DNA from: Ailurus styani
Lineage: Eukaryota; Chordata; Mammalia; Carnivora; Ailuridae
Direction: 5' to 3'
Length of the DNA stretch: 64,000 bases
NCBI GenBank assembly: GCA_002007465.1
Contig: LNAC01000035.1
Coordinates: forward strand, 6,388,458-6,452,457
The notes under the pieces are model-generated. The model did not search any database. It was not told the origin of the DNA and was given only the letters and a program-made list of their open reading frames with translations. The stretch's first letter is position 1, and every line of letters starts with the position of its first letter. A program made the position numbers and the translations under genes. Positions 20,351 through 33,100 of the stretch are shown here, one piece after another.

Positions 20351-22734
20351 GCTAGTTGGCCAGAGGTTCTGAGCTATTTTGTAATGACTTCTCTTACCCG
20401 CCCAAGGGTCCCTGTGCTCCTCTTCAGTGTCTGGGAGCCCTGGGAAAGGTCTGTGGGTCAGGCTGTGGTGTTTGCTGTCCAGGGAAAACCCTATTCTGCA
20501 CGGAGCTTCAGCCAGATCTCAAGGGCACTGGTTGCCTGAGTGTGACCTTGGAGAATTCACCGTAAAATGCAGCACATACACCTGTCACCCAGGACAGTGT
20601 AAGAGCTGCACAAGATAGAGGATATGAAACCATTCTGTACGGTTTACACTGGGCAGGGTTTTTAAAAGTGCAGGTTGTGAGCCCTCAGAAATCAGTTTTG
20701 TGGATCATGGATCACGACCAAGATTTAAAACGTATGAAGAGGAAGAGAATTGAAAAGAAAATATCAGAACGTACATAAGGGTAGGTATTGTTTTGTGAAA
20801 TTGTTGCTTCAGATACCTATACTCAAGCATGTGTGTGAGAGTGGGAAACATTTTTCTAAACCGAGGCTTGTGATCAAAAAAGGTCTGCAAAATTCTATGT
20901 AAAGTGTAAAGAACAGGAACAAATACAGGTTTTCCTGCTCTCTGAAAGAATAGTGCTCTTTGTGGAAACTTCCATAAGCACAAAAGACGTAAAACAAAGA
21001 TGGTTTAATTTAATTTAATCGTTAATTTATACGGAAAGTGTTTTCAGAGTTCCCAGACCCAGAAAGTAACCCGTCTTAGGCTTTTCTGCTACCGCAGGAC
21101 AAACCTACTGTTTGTAGGACGCTAAGAGACCCACAAACAAGCGGAGGTAGGAGCCCGCAGAGCCGTGGGGCTGGGATGCCCAGCGGCCCCGGGAAGGAGC
21201 GCGGGCTTCCATCCGTGGCTTGCTGCCGAACAGACGCTGAACTAGCTATTTTCACTTTTTGCCTTTTTTTCCAGAAAAGCAAAAACCCGCTTGGGATTTG
21301 TTTTGGTCCGTGAAAACAGGGACTCGTAGGTCTTTTGTAAAAGTGAAGCGGCCTAACATGAGCTTCCGCAAGCAGGGAGATGTCTCTGGATTTAGAGCAT
21401 CGCCCTTCGCGCACAGAGGGAAGGGCACCGATGTTTGCCTGTGTCAGTCCCCTCGACTGCACCACAGCCTCTCTTCGGGGTTTTGGTGCCCTCCTCCCTC
21501 ACCACACGTGTGAGAACAAACTCAGGAGAGGCCTGGCTTTGACTCTCCCCAGAAGGGAAAAGGGGGCTCCAGGGCGCAGAGACCTGCCCAGACCCGCTGG
21601 GACCTCAGGGCGCCTGCCCAGCGGTGCCCTGCACCCTTCCACTTACCCAGTGGCTCGGTCCCTGGCCTTGGCCCAGCCCCGCCCCNNNNNNNNNNNNNNN
21701 NNNNNNNNNNNNNNNNNNNNNNNNNNNNNNNNNNNNNNNNNNNNNNNNNNNNNNNNNNNNNNNNNNNNNNNNNNNNNNNNNNNNNNNNNNNNNNNNNNNC
21801 CCAGTCCCGGCTCTGCCCTCTGGGTAATCAGAATCATCTGCAGGCTTTTTCTCCTCCTCTTCCAGGTACTAGTTACAATTTAACTGGCTTTCCAGAGCGG
21901 TGTTATCAAATCCTGAAAGTAATTATGCCTAATCTTTCTGGGCCCCGCCCTTGCAGACTGATTCAGTGGGGCCTCAAACCCACGTTTTAAACCGGCAGAA
22001 ACACGGTCTTAAGGAAAACCCAGAGAGGGGAAGGCGCAGGAGGCCAGGTTGCCTCCCTCTTCCCTTCCCCAGGGCCAGGAGCAGGAGTTTAAGGGACTTT
22101 CGAGCGGGGCAGAGGCTGCTTTGCTCACCATGCGGCCTGGTTCACAGTGGCACAGGGTGACACAAGCCACCGCTGGCCGTGCCATCTGGGCCACCCCACC
22201 CAAGCTCCCGTCCCACCATCGGCATCTGTCCCCCCTCCCCCCACCTCTGCCTTGGCAGAGCCACTTACATCTGCAATTCCCTTTCTTCTTTATTCAAGGC
22301 CTAGGCATCCCCTCGGTGAGGACAGTGAGTCTAACAATGAGCGATCCCAGCAACCAAAAAATGCTCAGCAAGTGCCGAGTGAACCAAAGCTATCCCAAGG
22401 GCTCATCCCGGACACTGAGCTGCCAAGCAGCAACAACCCGAAGGTGTGTGCTTGGGGACAGAGGAGTCTGGGCTCTGCCCCAGCTGCTGCAGACATTCCT
22501 GGCCCAGCAGCATCATGGCTCCCCTGTGGGAAGGGGGGGGGGGCTCAGAGCTGAGGGGCTCTAGAGGCTCCCACTCCAAGGGACACCTGTGAAAATGAGG
22601 CTAAGGGCGCCCTCCGATGACCTGGTCCTTGCAAAGTGTGGAGGGCGCACAGTCCAGCTAAGGAGATCATCCCTCCCCCAGCCCAGGGAATCATCCCTCT
22701 CCTGGATGAGAAGCAGCCAGCAGAGAAAGGCACA
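20351..22734. other. Intergenic DNA between the A3GALT2 5' end and the PHC2 poly(A) site
   Basis: About 2.4 kb with no recognisable gene. The part at 20,640-20,905 resembles an old interspersed DNA element, but I cannot name it. An assembly gap lies at 21,686-21,799 inside GC-rich sequence. Confidence 0.6.
21686..21799. other. Assembly gap (114 N)
   Basis: 114 undetermined bases flanked by C-rich sequence ('gccccgcccc' and 'cccagtcccggc'). Confidence 0.98.
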
Positions 22735-24031
22735 GAAGAAACAGATTTTACAGATTTATTTTTAAAAAACAAAAACAAAAGGTTAAAAAAGTCCTTCATT
22801 TCCAACCCTGCCTGGGGGTGTGAGTGGGGAATAGAACAAGCTGAGAAAGGTGCCCCCCCTTCTTCCTGGGGAGAGCCCCGCTCTTCCCCCAGGAGCCTCC
22901 GAGGACAGGGCAAGTCAGAGGCAGGCCCTCGCCCTTCCTGCCCTGCCTCCTCCGCAGGTAGCTCAGATTGCTAGCAAGTTCAAGAGGCAAAGAAGTGTGG
23001 AAGCGGGAGGCCCAAAGCTGCCTTCTTCACGGCCACGTCACCCCGGCTCTTCTCTGCCCTCGGACATTCTCTGGGTCCCCACTCTGGGGCTCCCAAGGCG
23101 GCGGCGGCGGCGGTGGGCAGGCAGGCGGGTGGGCCAGGAGGCCCGGCCCACAGCAGCTCCCATAATGCTGTCTGTGGCACAGCAGGGCAGTCGGGGGGAC
23201 TTCACAGTGTGGGAAGGACTTCGGAGACAGCGTGCCCACTCTGGAAAGGAAAACCTCCTGATCTTCGCCACTTTCTGATCTCGCCTCTCTGCGCGGAGGC
23301 CGCCCTTCTTTTCTATTCCCCATCCTGAGGCTGAGTGGAGTCCAGGACAAAGCACTAAGTGGCTGTTTGCTACAGAACACCTGGAGATGCCAGAGGGTGG
23401 CTCTGGGCCCGTCTGCCAGTCCAGGCTCCTACACAGTCATCCAGTCACACACACAGCGTTAAGGCGTCTGTGCCAGCAGGCGTGGCCAAACCGGGCCCAG
23501 CTTCTCTCTCTCCACCTGCGGACGGTGAAGGGGGAGAACCCCTGGCTGCTTCAGAAACGGGCTGAAGGGGGAGAAGCCGGCAACGGAAGAGTTAGCCAGG
23601 CCCCGAGAAAGAAGTGGGAGAAAGGCAGGCAAGGGCTTGCAAGGCCTCTATCCAGGCCTGACAGCTGCCCTTGAAAGGAACCCAACTCAGGTTGGGGAGC
23701 CCTGACCATACACCCCCTGGAAAATGGGGGACAGAGAGAGGGGAAGAGAGCGGGGCTAGAGTATTGGGACTTTGGAGGAAGCCAGTGCTATCAATATTTA
23801 CAAGCGTAAAGCCCCATCTTCTGTGCCACCTACCTCTCTGCCCCTCCCACAGAAAGAAAGGCCCCTGAGAGCCATTGAGGCGGTGCCAAGACCTCCTCAC
23901 CAGCCACGCCCCATAGGGAGAGCCCTTCCCTCCGACTGGCCCCATTTCTGGGCCCCTCAGGAATGTCTGTCTGGCTCTGCTCAGTCGGGAGGAGGAGCCC
24001 CGGGCCAGAACCCCGGCTGCGCCGGCCAGCC
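22735..24031 (-). other. PHC2: PHC2 3' untranslated region
   Basis: About 1.3 kb between the stop codon and the expected cleavage site downstream of the AATAAA at 22,760-22,755, a length like that of mammalian PHC2 transcripts. It contains a short (CGG)n run at 23,098-23,113. The exact end is inferred. Confidence 0.7.
22755..22760 (-). terminator. PHC2 polyadenylation signal AATAAA
   Basis: tttatt on the plus strand reads AATAAA on the minus strand, in an A/T-rich setting 1.27 kb after the stop codon. Cleavage is expected 15-25 nt further on, around 22,735. Confidence 0.7.
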
Positions 24032-24186
24032 CTAGGAGTCCTTGAGCATGCTGATGCGGGCATAGATCTTCAGGGCGGGCCCCAGCTTGATGTTCATGGC
24101 GCTCATCAGGTGGTCCTCCTTGAGCAGCAGCAGGGCTTGCCCGTCGATCTCCTGGGCGCGGAACTCCTCTGCTATCTCCTGGCAGC
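24032..24186 (-). CDS. PHC2: PHC2 last coding exon (SAM C-terminal half, stop TAG)
   Basis: The acceptor ccctcag precedes GC TGC CAG GAG. It encodes [20 protein letters not shown] through to the end KDS and the stop at 24,034-24,032. This half holds SAM helices 2-5, including the polymer-forming surfaces. Confidence 0.97.
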
Positions 24187-27100
24187 CTGAGGGGGACACC
24201 ACCACAGACAGGGTCAGAGCCATTGGCGTTCACGCTTGGCACTCGCTGCATGTGAGTTCATCTCCTTGAACCCTCCTAACCGTGCCTTGAGATAAGGCTG
24301 TCTCGTCTGACGGCCCGAGAGAGGCTGAGTGACTTACCCAAGTGATCCACGCCTCTTATTCACTAGTGTCCTGGTCAGAGCCCCACTTCATGACTGGGCC
24401 CGACCCGGCAGAGCAACACGGTGCTGTGGGAGTGACAGCTTGTGATTTCCAAGGCCGGGTTGCAACGGGCACAGCAGCGCCCCCTTGCTCTTCCAGAGAG
24501 TTTACTTTGGAGGAAGCCAGCGACTACGTCATGAGGACACTCAAGCAGCACTCAGAAGAGGCCCACCAGGAGAGGAACTGAGGCCGCTTGGCACTCTGTG
24601 CCACGTGAGTGGGGCACCCCGGAACCGGGTCCTCCGGCTCCAAACCTTCCCACAACCGCAGCTCTGGCTGCCATCTCCACCAAGATCTCATGAAACCCCA
24701 AGCCAGGGCTGTGCAGCTAAGCGGCGTTCCTGACCCACAGAACCGGAGGTAAAGCCACCACACTCTAAGGTAACGAATGCAGATTCTGGTTTCTGGAAGA
24801 GGGGCACTGTCATGGCCTGGGGAGTGGCAGTGGGCAGGAGCTGGAAGGACCCCGAGGAGAGTGTCAATGAGGTGTCTGAGATACTCAGAGGGGCTGGAGA
24901 AGTCTGATGGCCTGTGAGGAGACTTCGTGAGACTTCAGGGAAAGGAAACTGTTTCTGGAAATTGGGAAAAATGGATCCTTGCTGGGAAACGGAGAAAATG
25001 TGACGACCCTGCTGGAGGTGTAACACAGCAAGTGTCATGTGCCTCACGGATGGAGCGATCTAGCGGAGGGTGTTTCCAGCAGAACACTGAAGGTACGCCT
25101 GGTTTCTGACCACTGCTCACAGCAAAATGAGGACACATGAGGTAAGGGCGAAACTGTTAGACATCAAGAATCCAGGATTTGCTCGACTGAAAATCCCTAG
25201 CCTCTCCAGGTAACAAATGATGCCAAAACTAAGTAGTTTCTAAGCAAAGATCAAATCTGGGACACAGGTGAGAAAACATGGTCTAGAGATGGAACTGAGG
25301 GCCTGGCAGATCTTCCCCCAAGACCTTAGAAGCTCGAAAGTGCTACCTCAGAGAACTCTCTAAGGATTTTACGGGCATGCCTCACAGATCCTGGCCATTC
25401 AACAGTGGAGCTTCAAAGATACTAAGGGCACTGTCCCTCAGCTTCAGAAGAAGCCAACATAGAGAAAGGCTTCTCTTGGAGCATTGTGGGGTATGGTTTT
25501 TGTCTAATGGAGTAAACCCCAACAAGATACCCTGGAAGCCCACAGCAATTTTAAGACAAGTTGTACTGGCATAAACACTGCTGGAACCTTGAACCAAAAG
25601 GGTCCAAGGTCATAGAAAATGAAGAGCAGCAGGAACAGGCTGAGAAAACTAGTCTGCTTAAAGCTCAGGCTACCTTTCGTGGGAAAGGAAGGAGGGCTCA
25701 AAGGGTGGAAACAAGAAGGAAAGATAATCACTCCCAGGCACGGAGTCCTAAATCAGGGAAATGCTAACACGTGCCCTACTAGATTTCAGAACTGGGACGA
25801 TGGGTGACTCCTGGATCCTCCTGCACTGTCCTCCCCTGTTTGAAGAGGTGTGCCTACCACGGTGATCCTACACCCATCCCACCACATCTTGGGCTTGTGG
25901 AGGGAAGGGTAGTATGTCTCTAGTTCTCAGGTGTTCAGATCGGGAGGAACGGGGCTTGAGGAGCTCATCCACACCTGGACCAGAGTTTGCTGGCGAGATC
26001 CCGGGCTTTGAATTACTGCTGCAATGGGATGAGATTTGTGGGGTCTATGGTAGGGGGCGAGGGTGGTCTGCTTGAGGGAGGAACAAAAATCATGGGAGCC
26101 AGTGACTGGTGAATTATAGTAACCAGCTCCAAATAAACCCGGCTTTCCCTTCACGTCCCTGTGGGCATGACCTGGGTGATACAGTGACACCATGTAGTTT
26201 CTGCGTCTATGTCAAAAGGGCCACAGTGACTTCCACCATGCTCTCCTAGATCATCCCCCTGTGGGGACAAGTGCCCGCCATGTCCTAAGAACATGGTGGC
26301 ACAACTGTCCTGAAGAGGCCCGTATGGAGAGGAACGGAGGCCTCCTGTGGGCAGCCGTGGCCTCTTTGAGAATGAGGGGCACGGGGCACCTTACAACAGG
26401 ACCTACAGCCCCAGGGAAGCCCTGGGCCACACCTTCATCGCAACCTAGTAAGAGACCCTGTGGCAGAAATGTCCAGCCAAGCCACTCCCACATTCCACCG
26501 GGAACTGTGTGGTAATAAATTCCGGGAACGCAGCAAGAGATGACTAACACTCTGGAGTGAGGGGCAGAGCCAGGATGTGAGCCCAGGTCTGTCAAGACAA
26601 GTCTGCGCTCTCAACCTCTGCTCCTACTCGGGTCTCTGAGAAGCAGGCGTGCATGTGGCTGCTGTCCACACCCGCGTTGGCCAGCAGCCGGGTACGACCG
26701 GCAGAAAACAAGAGCCGAGGGGCTCTGGGAGGCTCTGGGATCCCCCTGAAACATCTGTGAATAATGGGAGGTAGGTCTTTCAAGGTTCACTTCTAAATTC
26801 TAGCCCTCGGAGCCACGTGCACCCCCTAGCAGGGTCGGTGCGCCTCCGCTCTGCCGCTCCCCGGGGTTGTCTCCCCGGCCGGCCAAGCCCTGCCTGCCCA
26901 CACTCACGCAGCTTACCTTCTCCAACGCGGACGTCCTCCTTGACCATTTCCTAACTCGCACCAGGCTCCTCTCGCTCCCCGCCCCGGGAGAGAGCCAGGC
27001 CTCGTGCACGGTCACCGGCGCAGGTCACACAGACCCTGGCGGGGCCAGCAACTGCCCCCAGCTGCGGCCGCGGGGGGCATTTCCAGGTGGGTCCCGCGGG

Positions 27101-30100
27101 AGCACGGAGGCTCCTGCAGGCAGGGATCTCACTGAGCCATCTCTGCGCGGCTGCTCCGCAACCCGAGTCACTAACGGAGTCAGTTCCTGGTGCTGCCGGG
27201 GGCCGGCTCTCCCTGTCTCCCAGGCAGGGGTCGCTCTTCCAGTCCGGCACGGGACCCCCCCCTCCCGGGGGCCTTACCTGGCAGGGAGCGGATGAATTCG
27301 TAGACGTCTTCCACGTTCCACTTGGTGGGCTCGCTGGGCAGGAAGTGGTGTCCCATGCCCACCAGGTCCCGCATGTGCATGTCCGGGAGCTCCAGGTCCC
27401 GCTGGCCTTGTCGCCGGCGGGAGGTGGACGAGCTGGCTGAGATGGGTGACAAGGGCTCCTCGTAGCTTGAGTTATCCGAGCACCGGCTGGAGTCCTCCTG
27501 GCTGTGCGTCAGCTGCAGAGCAGCCGTGACTGACAGGGGCACCGTGCCCGTCGGCTGCGAGCAGAGAGAAACCGCTGGCTTCAGGAGCGGGGAACGAACC
27601 CACTGGGTCTCCAGCAGGGCGACGGGCGAAGGCAGGTAGACTCCCCCTCCCACCTGGTCTACGACGTCCTCTGGGCTGTCCCCTCTCTGGCGCGACGCAG
27701 AGCGAGCCCCTCCCAGTACCCCCAGTACCCGCGCAAGCCCCGCACTGCTCTGATCTGATTCTATCTACGCCTATCGTTTCTTCTAGATGTGGGGTTTTAA
27801 ACCAGGAGTCTGGAGGTTTCAGGGGTGGTCTATGAAATAGCACGTAAAATGTCCTGTGCGTGTGCATGCCGGGTCCCAGCCTTCATCGGATTCTTCAAGA
27901 GGTTTATGACCCCAGTGACGACGAGCAGCCAAAACCATCAGGCTCTGTAACGTGCCACGAGACTGTGGGTTCCCGCCGTGCAACTTAGAGCCTCAGCACC
28001 AGACGGCGCTCCGGGCACGCACATGGGGCTACAGGTCTGTAAGGACCGCCCGTGTGCCTGGGACAGGGTGCAAGAACTCAGTGCTCCGGATTCGAGGAGG
28101 CAGCGGGGAGCAGGTGTGAGGGGGGCAGGCTGCCTCCTCACCTGGCCCTCTGTGTAAGACCCAAGAGATCAGGGACAGTCTCTCTTCCCGGGACCGGGCA
28201 GCAGAGATCCCACTTCCACGGCCCCAGAAGGATGGAGGCAAACCGGAAAGGGAGGGGTGTGGAAGGGGCAAGGTCACTGACGCAGGCAACCACCTCATAG
28301 GCATCCACAGGTTTAAATGCAGGAGCTACTGTGGGGCCTGGGAAGGGCTTGACCTGGAGGCTTGTGAGAAATGAGAACATGACGGAGCAGACTTAGGTCA
28401 GCCACAGAAGAGGAAGTGGGTGTCCCCGGTCTGTCAGGGAGGGAGGTTGGTGGGGACTTGTGACAGTGGAGCTCTGGGCCCTGCCAGCCTCTCACCTGCT
28501 TCTTGGTGTCCTTTGTAAGTGCTGGCAGACTGGCTTTGCTGGCCCGGCGGCGGCTGTGGGTCGTGGCTCCTGCCTTCTGCAGCTTGCTCCGGTCTGAGTG
28601 GAAAAGCCCCACCCGTTTGGTGCACCCCACGTTGTACCTGCCGGAGTCAGGGAAACGGGGGGGTCAGAGCAGTCACGGGGCGTGTGGGCCCCTGGCAGCA
28701 TGAGAGCAGCCAGGCTCTCCAGCAACAGCTGAGTCCGTGCGTGTGCTCTGCCCCCAAGTCCATCACTTACTACTAGCTGGGGAACGCTGGGCAGGCACCA
28801 GACCTCAGAGCCTCGGTTTCCTCTTCTGGAGCTGGGGGTGAGACAGCTCACTTTCTAAACCTGGTCTGACAACTGTATGAGCTAATGTGTGTAACGACTT
28901 GACATAACGACTTGGAGCACGCCAAGAACTCACGGCCGACGTGTTCTACGCTAAACATGACCGGTGCCAGGAAATGACTGTCCTGCTGGCAAGGACAGGT
29001 ACGCCTCAGAACACTGCGGTTCCGTTCCAGGTTGGACGGGCAATAAAGCCGGTCAGATGACTCTGCTTCCGGTGCACCTAAAAGTAATGTTTACACGACA
29101 CCGCAGCTTGTAATGACGACAGTGGGGGCGCCTGGGTGGCTCAGTCGGTTAAGCTCTGACTCTCGAATTCAGCTCGGGTCACGACCTCACTTCAGGGTCA
29201 TGGGCCGGAGCTCCCTAGCAGGTTCTGTGCTCAGTGGGGAGTTTGCTTTTCTCTCTCTGCCACCCGCCCCCGCTTCTGTGCACACCTGCACGTGCGCTCC
29301 CTCTCTCAAATAAATTTTTAAAAAAAAATTAAAAGAAAAAAAAAAGACAATGAAATCTGCCACATCAATGGACTCTTCTTTTCACGAAGGATTTCTCTGT
29401 AGCGAGCGATGCTGTTCAATAGCATTTTACCCACCGGAGAACTTCTTCCCAACCTGGAGTCAATCCTCTCAAACTCTGCTGCTTTATCAACTCAGTTTAT
29501 TTGATATTCTAAATTCTCTGTTGTCATTTCAACAATCTTCGCAGCATCTTCACCAGGAGACTCCTCCTTAAGAAACCACAGGTTTTGCTCATTCCTAAGA
29601 AGAAACTGCTCATCCATTCAAGTTTTATCCCGAGACTGCAGCCATTCAATCACACCTTCAGGCTCCACTTCTAACTCCAGTCCTCTGGCTGTTTCCACTA
29701 CATCTGCAGCTGCTTCCCCCGCTGAAGTCTTGAACTGCTCACAGTCATCAACTTCTTCCAAACTCCTATTAATGCTGGTATTTGGGGCACTGTCCCTGAA
29801 TCCTGAATGTTCCTAATGGCATCTAGAATGGTGAATCCTTTCTCAAAGTTTTTAAATGATTCTGCCCAGATCCACCAGTGGAATCTGTATCTATGGCAGC
29901 GAGAACCTTACAAAACGCATTTTTTAAAAAAGACTTGGAAGTCAGAATTACTCCTTGCTCCATGGGCTGCATAATGGATGATGTGTTAGCAGGCACGAAT
30001 GCAGCATGAATCTCATTGCACACCTCCATCAGAACTCGTGGGTGACCAGGTGCACTGTCAGTGATCAGTCACATTCTGAAAGAAAGCTTTTTTTTCCAAA

Positions 30101-33100
30101 CCAAAACATTTACTACAACCATGTTCTAATGGCTGTGCTGTCACCCAGGCAGAGGAGACTTAGCACAATTGTTAAGTGCCCTAGGATCTTCGGAACGGTA
30201 GATGAGCACTGGCTTCCACCTGAGTCACCAGCTGCGTTAGCCCCCAACGAGAGAGTCAGCCTGTCCTCCGAAGCCAGGCGCTGACTTGTCCTCTCCAGCC
30301 ATAAAAGTCCTGGATGACGTGTTCTTCCTAGAATGCTGTTCGTCTGCTTTGAAGATCTGCTGCTCAGCGTAGCCACCTTTGTCAGTGATGTGAGCCAGGT
30401 CTTCTGGAGGGCTTGTTTCGGCCTCTCCATCAGCCCCTGCTGCTTCCGCTCACACTTTTATGCTAAGGAGACAGCTTCTTTCCTTAAACCTCATGGATCC
30501 ACCTCTGGTAGCTTCAGACTCTTCTTCGGCAGCTTCCTCCCCCCTCTCAGCCGTCACAGAATTGAAGAGAGCTAGGCCTTGCTCTGGACTGAGCTTTGGC
30601 TTCAGGGAATGTTGTGGCGGGAGGCTTTGCCTATCCAGACCGAAATCTCTCCGTATCAACGACGAGGCTGTTTTGCTTTCTTACCACTCATGTGTTCGCT
30701 GGAGCAGCACTTTCTGTTTCCCTCAAGGACCTTTCCTTTGCATTCACAACTTGGCTGTTTGGTGCACGAGGCCTAGCTTTCAGGCTGTCTCAGCTTTCAA
30801 TGAGTGTTCCTCACGAAGCCTCATCATTTCTAGCCTTGGATTTTTTTTAAGATTTTATTTATTTATTTGACAGAGAAAGAGAGATTACAAGTAGGCAGGG
30901 AGGCAGGCAGAGAGAGAGGAGGGAGGAGGCTCCCTGCTCAGCAACTTGTGGGTGACCAGGTGCACTGTCAGTGAGCAGTCATATTCTGAAAGAAAGCTTT
31001 TTTTTTCCTGAGCAGTAGGTCTCAACGCTGGACTTAAAATATTGACTAAACCAAAACATTTACTACAACCATGTTCTAATGGCTGTGCTGTCATCCCAGC
31101 TTTGTTCCGCTGACAGAGCACAGGTAGAGGAGACTTAACACAATTCTTAAGTGCCCTAGGATCTTTGGAACGGTAGATGAGCACTGGCTTGTGGGGTTCG
31201 ATCCCAGGACCCTGAGATCATCACCTGAGCCAAAGGCAGAGGCTTTAACCCACTGAGCCACATAGGCGCCCCTCTAGCCTTTGATTTAAAGTGAGAGGCG
31301 TACCACATTTCTTTCACTTAAACACTCAGAGGACACCGTAGGGTTATTAATGGGCCTAATGTCAATCCTGTTGTGTCTCCAGGAACAGGGAGGCCCGAGG
31401 TGAGGGAGAGGGATGGGGGAAGAGTTCGTTGGTGGAGCAGTCAGGACACAGATGACATTTACTGATTAAATTCACTATCTTATATGAGTGTAGTTCATGG
31501 CACCCCAAAATAATTACTAGAGTAACATCAGGGGTGCCTGGGTGGCTCAGTTCGTTAAGCAACTGCCTTCGGCTCAGGTCATGATCCTGGAGTCCTGGGA
31601 TTGTGTCCCACATCAGGCTCCCTGCTCGGCAGAGAGTCTTCTTCTACCTCTGACCTCTCCCCTCTCGTGCTCTCTCTCATTCTCTCTCTCTCTCAAATGA
31701 ATAAATCTTTAAAAAAAATCAAGTAACATCAAAGACCACTGATCAAAGATCATGTAATATCTAATAATGAAAAAATCTGAAATGTTACAAGAATGTGACA
31801 CAGAGACACAAAATGAGCCATCAGTGTTGGAAAACTGGTGCCGACAGACTCGCCTGACACCTTGGATCTGTAAAAATGGTGGCATGTGCGAAGCCCAGTA
31901 ACATGAAGCTCGGCAAAGTTTCAGAGGCACTGATGCCCTCCAGCACAGGGCTGAGGGGAGCCTGACTCCAGCCACCAGGCGGAGGGCCTCTGCGGAGGGC
32001 TCGAGAGACTGCTATTCTCCTGAGGGCTCTGGGCTTCAGCATCAACACCTCTTCACCTTGGTACGGAGAGTATGTGGGGCTTTACAATCACATGAGTCTA
32101 ACTCCCCGACCCTGTGACACTGGGCACAGCTACCTACCCTCTGTGCCTCAGTTTCCTAGTGGGTGTGAAGGGGCCAGTGGTAATCTGAAGGGGTTACTCT
32201 GAAGACTAGATGACACGAGGCACACCCGCTGCCTAGTGCAGAGCCTGGCACGAGGCAGGTGCTGAGTACCCAATGCTGCGCCTGACCGGGGTGAAAGGTC
32301 AGACAGGACATCTGTACCTAGAGCAGGGGCTCTGGGCGAAGCTTCTGGCGGAGGGCTTACCCTAAGGGTCAGTAGCTGCCAAAGGCAGGACCAGAGTATG
32401 GGTTCTGTGGGTGGGACCCAGGAGGGACAGCCAAGCTAAAGCCTGCTTCCTTTCCTGGGACCCGGGCTGCTCACTTTGAGGTCGGGGTGCCAGGACCTGG
32501 TGGATTAGTGACACAGCGCTGCTTCCCGGCAGGTGGAGGGCACCGCAGTGCCGCTAAGCTACGCCCAGGCGCTCCCGGGATGGCCTATCACCGAAGGGGG
32601 GTAGGAGCCGAGGTGCAATCTGGAGGAAAGGGAGGGGCTGGCATAGCCGTGGGGCTGAGGCCACTCACCTCTTTGCACACGCCATGGAACAGAAGCGCTT
32701 GGAACGCTTGAACTTGTAGGCAAAGTCCACCCGGCCACAGAGCTCACACTTGAGCTTGAGGGGAGTACCCTCCTCTTTGGATTCTGGAAAGTATGGAAAC
32801 TGGAATAAGTGTAAAGAGGAGCAATTCCCACGAGACCCTGGACAGCACCCCCGCTCCCCCCGACCCCGAGGCCTGCCTTCTCTCCTCACGTCCCCGCAGC
32901 TGTGACACGCGGCGGCGGACTAGCGGGGAAAATGCCTAACCGCTTTCGCCACTGGTTTGGGAAGGGTCGTTCCCCCACCCTGGAAAGCACCAGTGGTGTC
33001 TGGTGATGACCCCTGGACACCGGACAGGTTTTTGTCCCCAAGCACGAAGAGCCCGAGGCAAGCAGAGGTGGTGAAGAATCGGCACCCCTCTCGATGGGGC

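Larger units (their letters stand above)
28996..31914 (-). mobile_element. Tigger1 DNA transposon, nearly full length, with dead pogo-type transposase
   Basis: The left end caggtacgcctcag and the right end '..gcgaagcccagtaacatgaag' correspond to the Tigger1 terminal inverted repeats. The interior on the minus strand keeps pieces of the transposase related to TIGD1: for example [17 protein letters not shown], and [17 protein letters not shown] followed by a Ser/Gly-rich segment. Stops and indels abound. Three SINEs interrupt it (29,124-29,345; 30,841-31,271; 31,532-31,719). Minus orientation, inside PHC2 introns. Confidence 0.85.

Noticed and set aside
20640..20905. Possible named hAT/MER element
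   Set aside because: The sequence looks like an old interspersed repeat, but I could not define its ends or family, so it is noted only in the intergenic entry.
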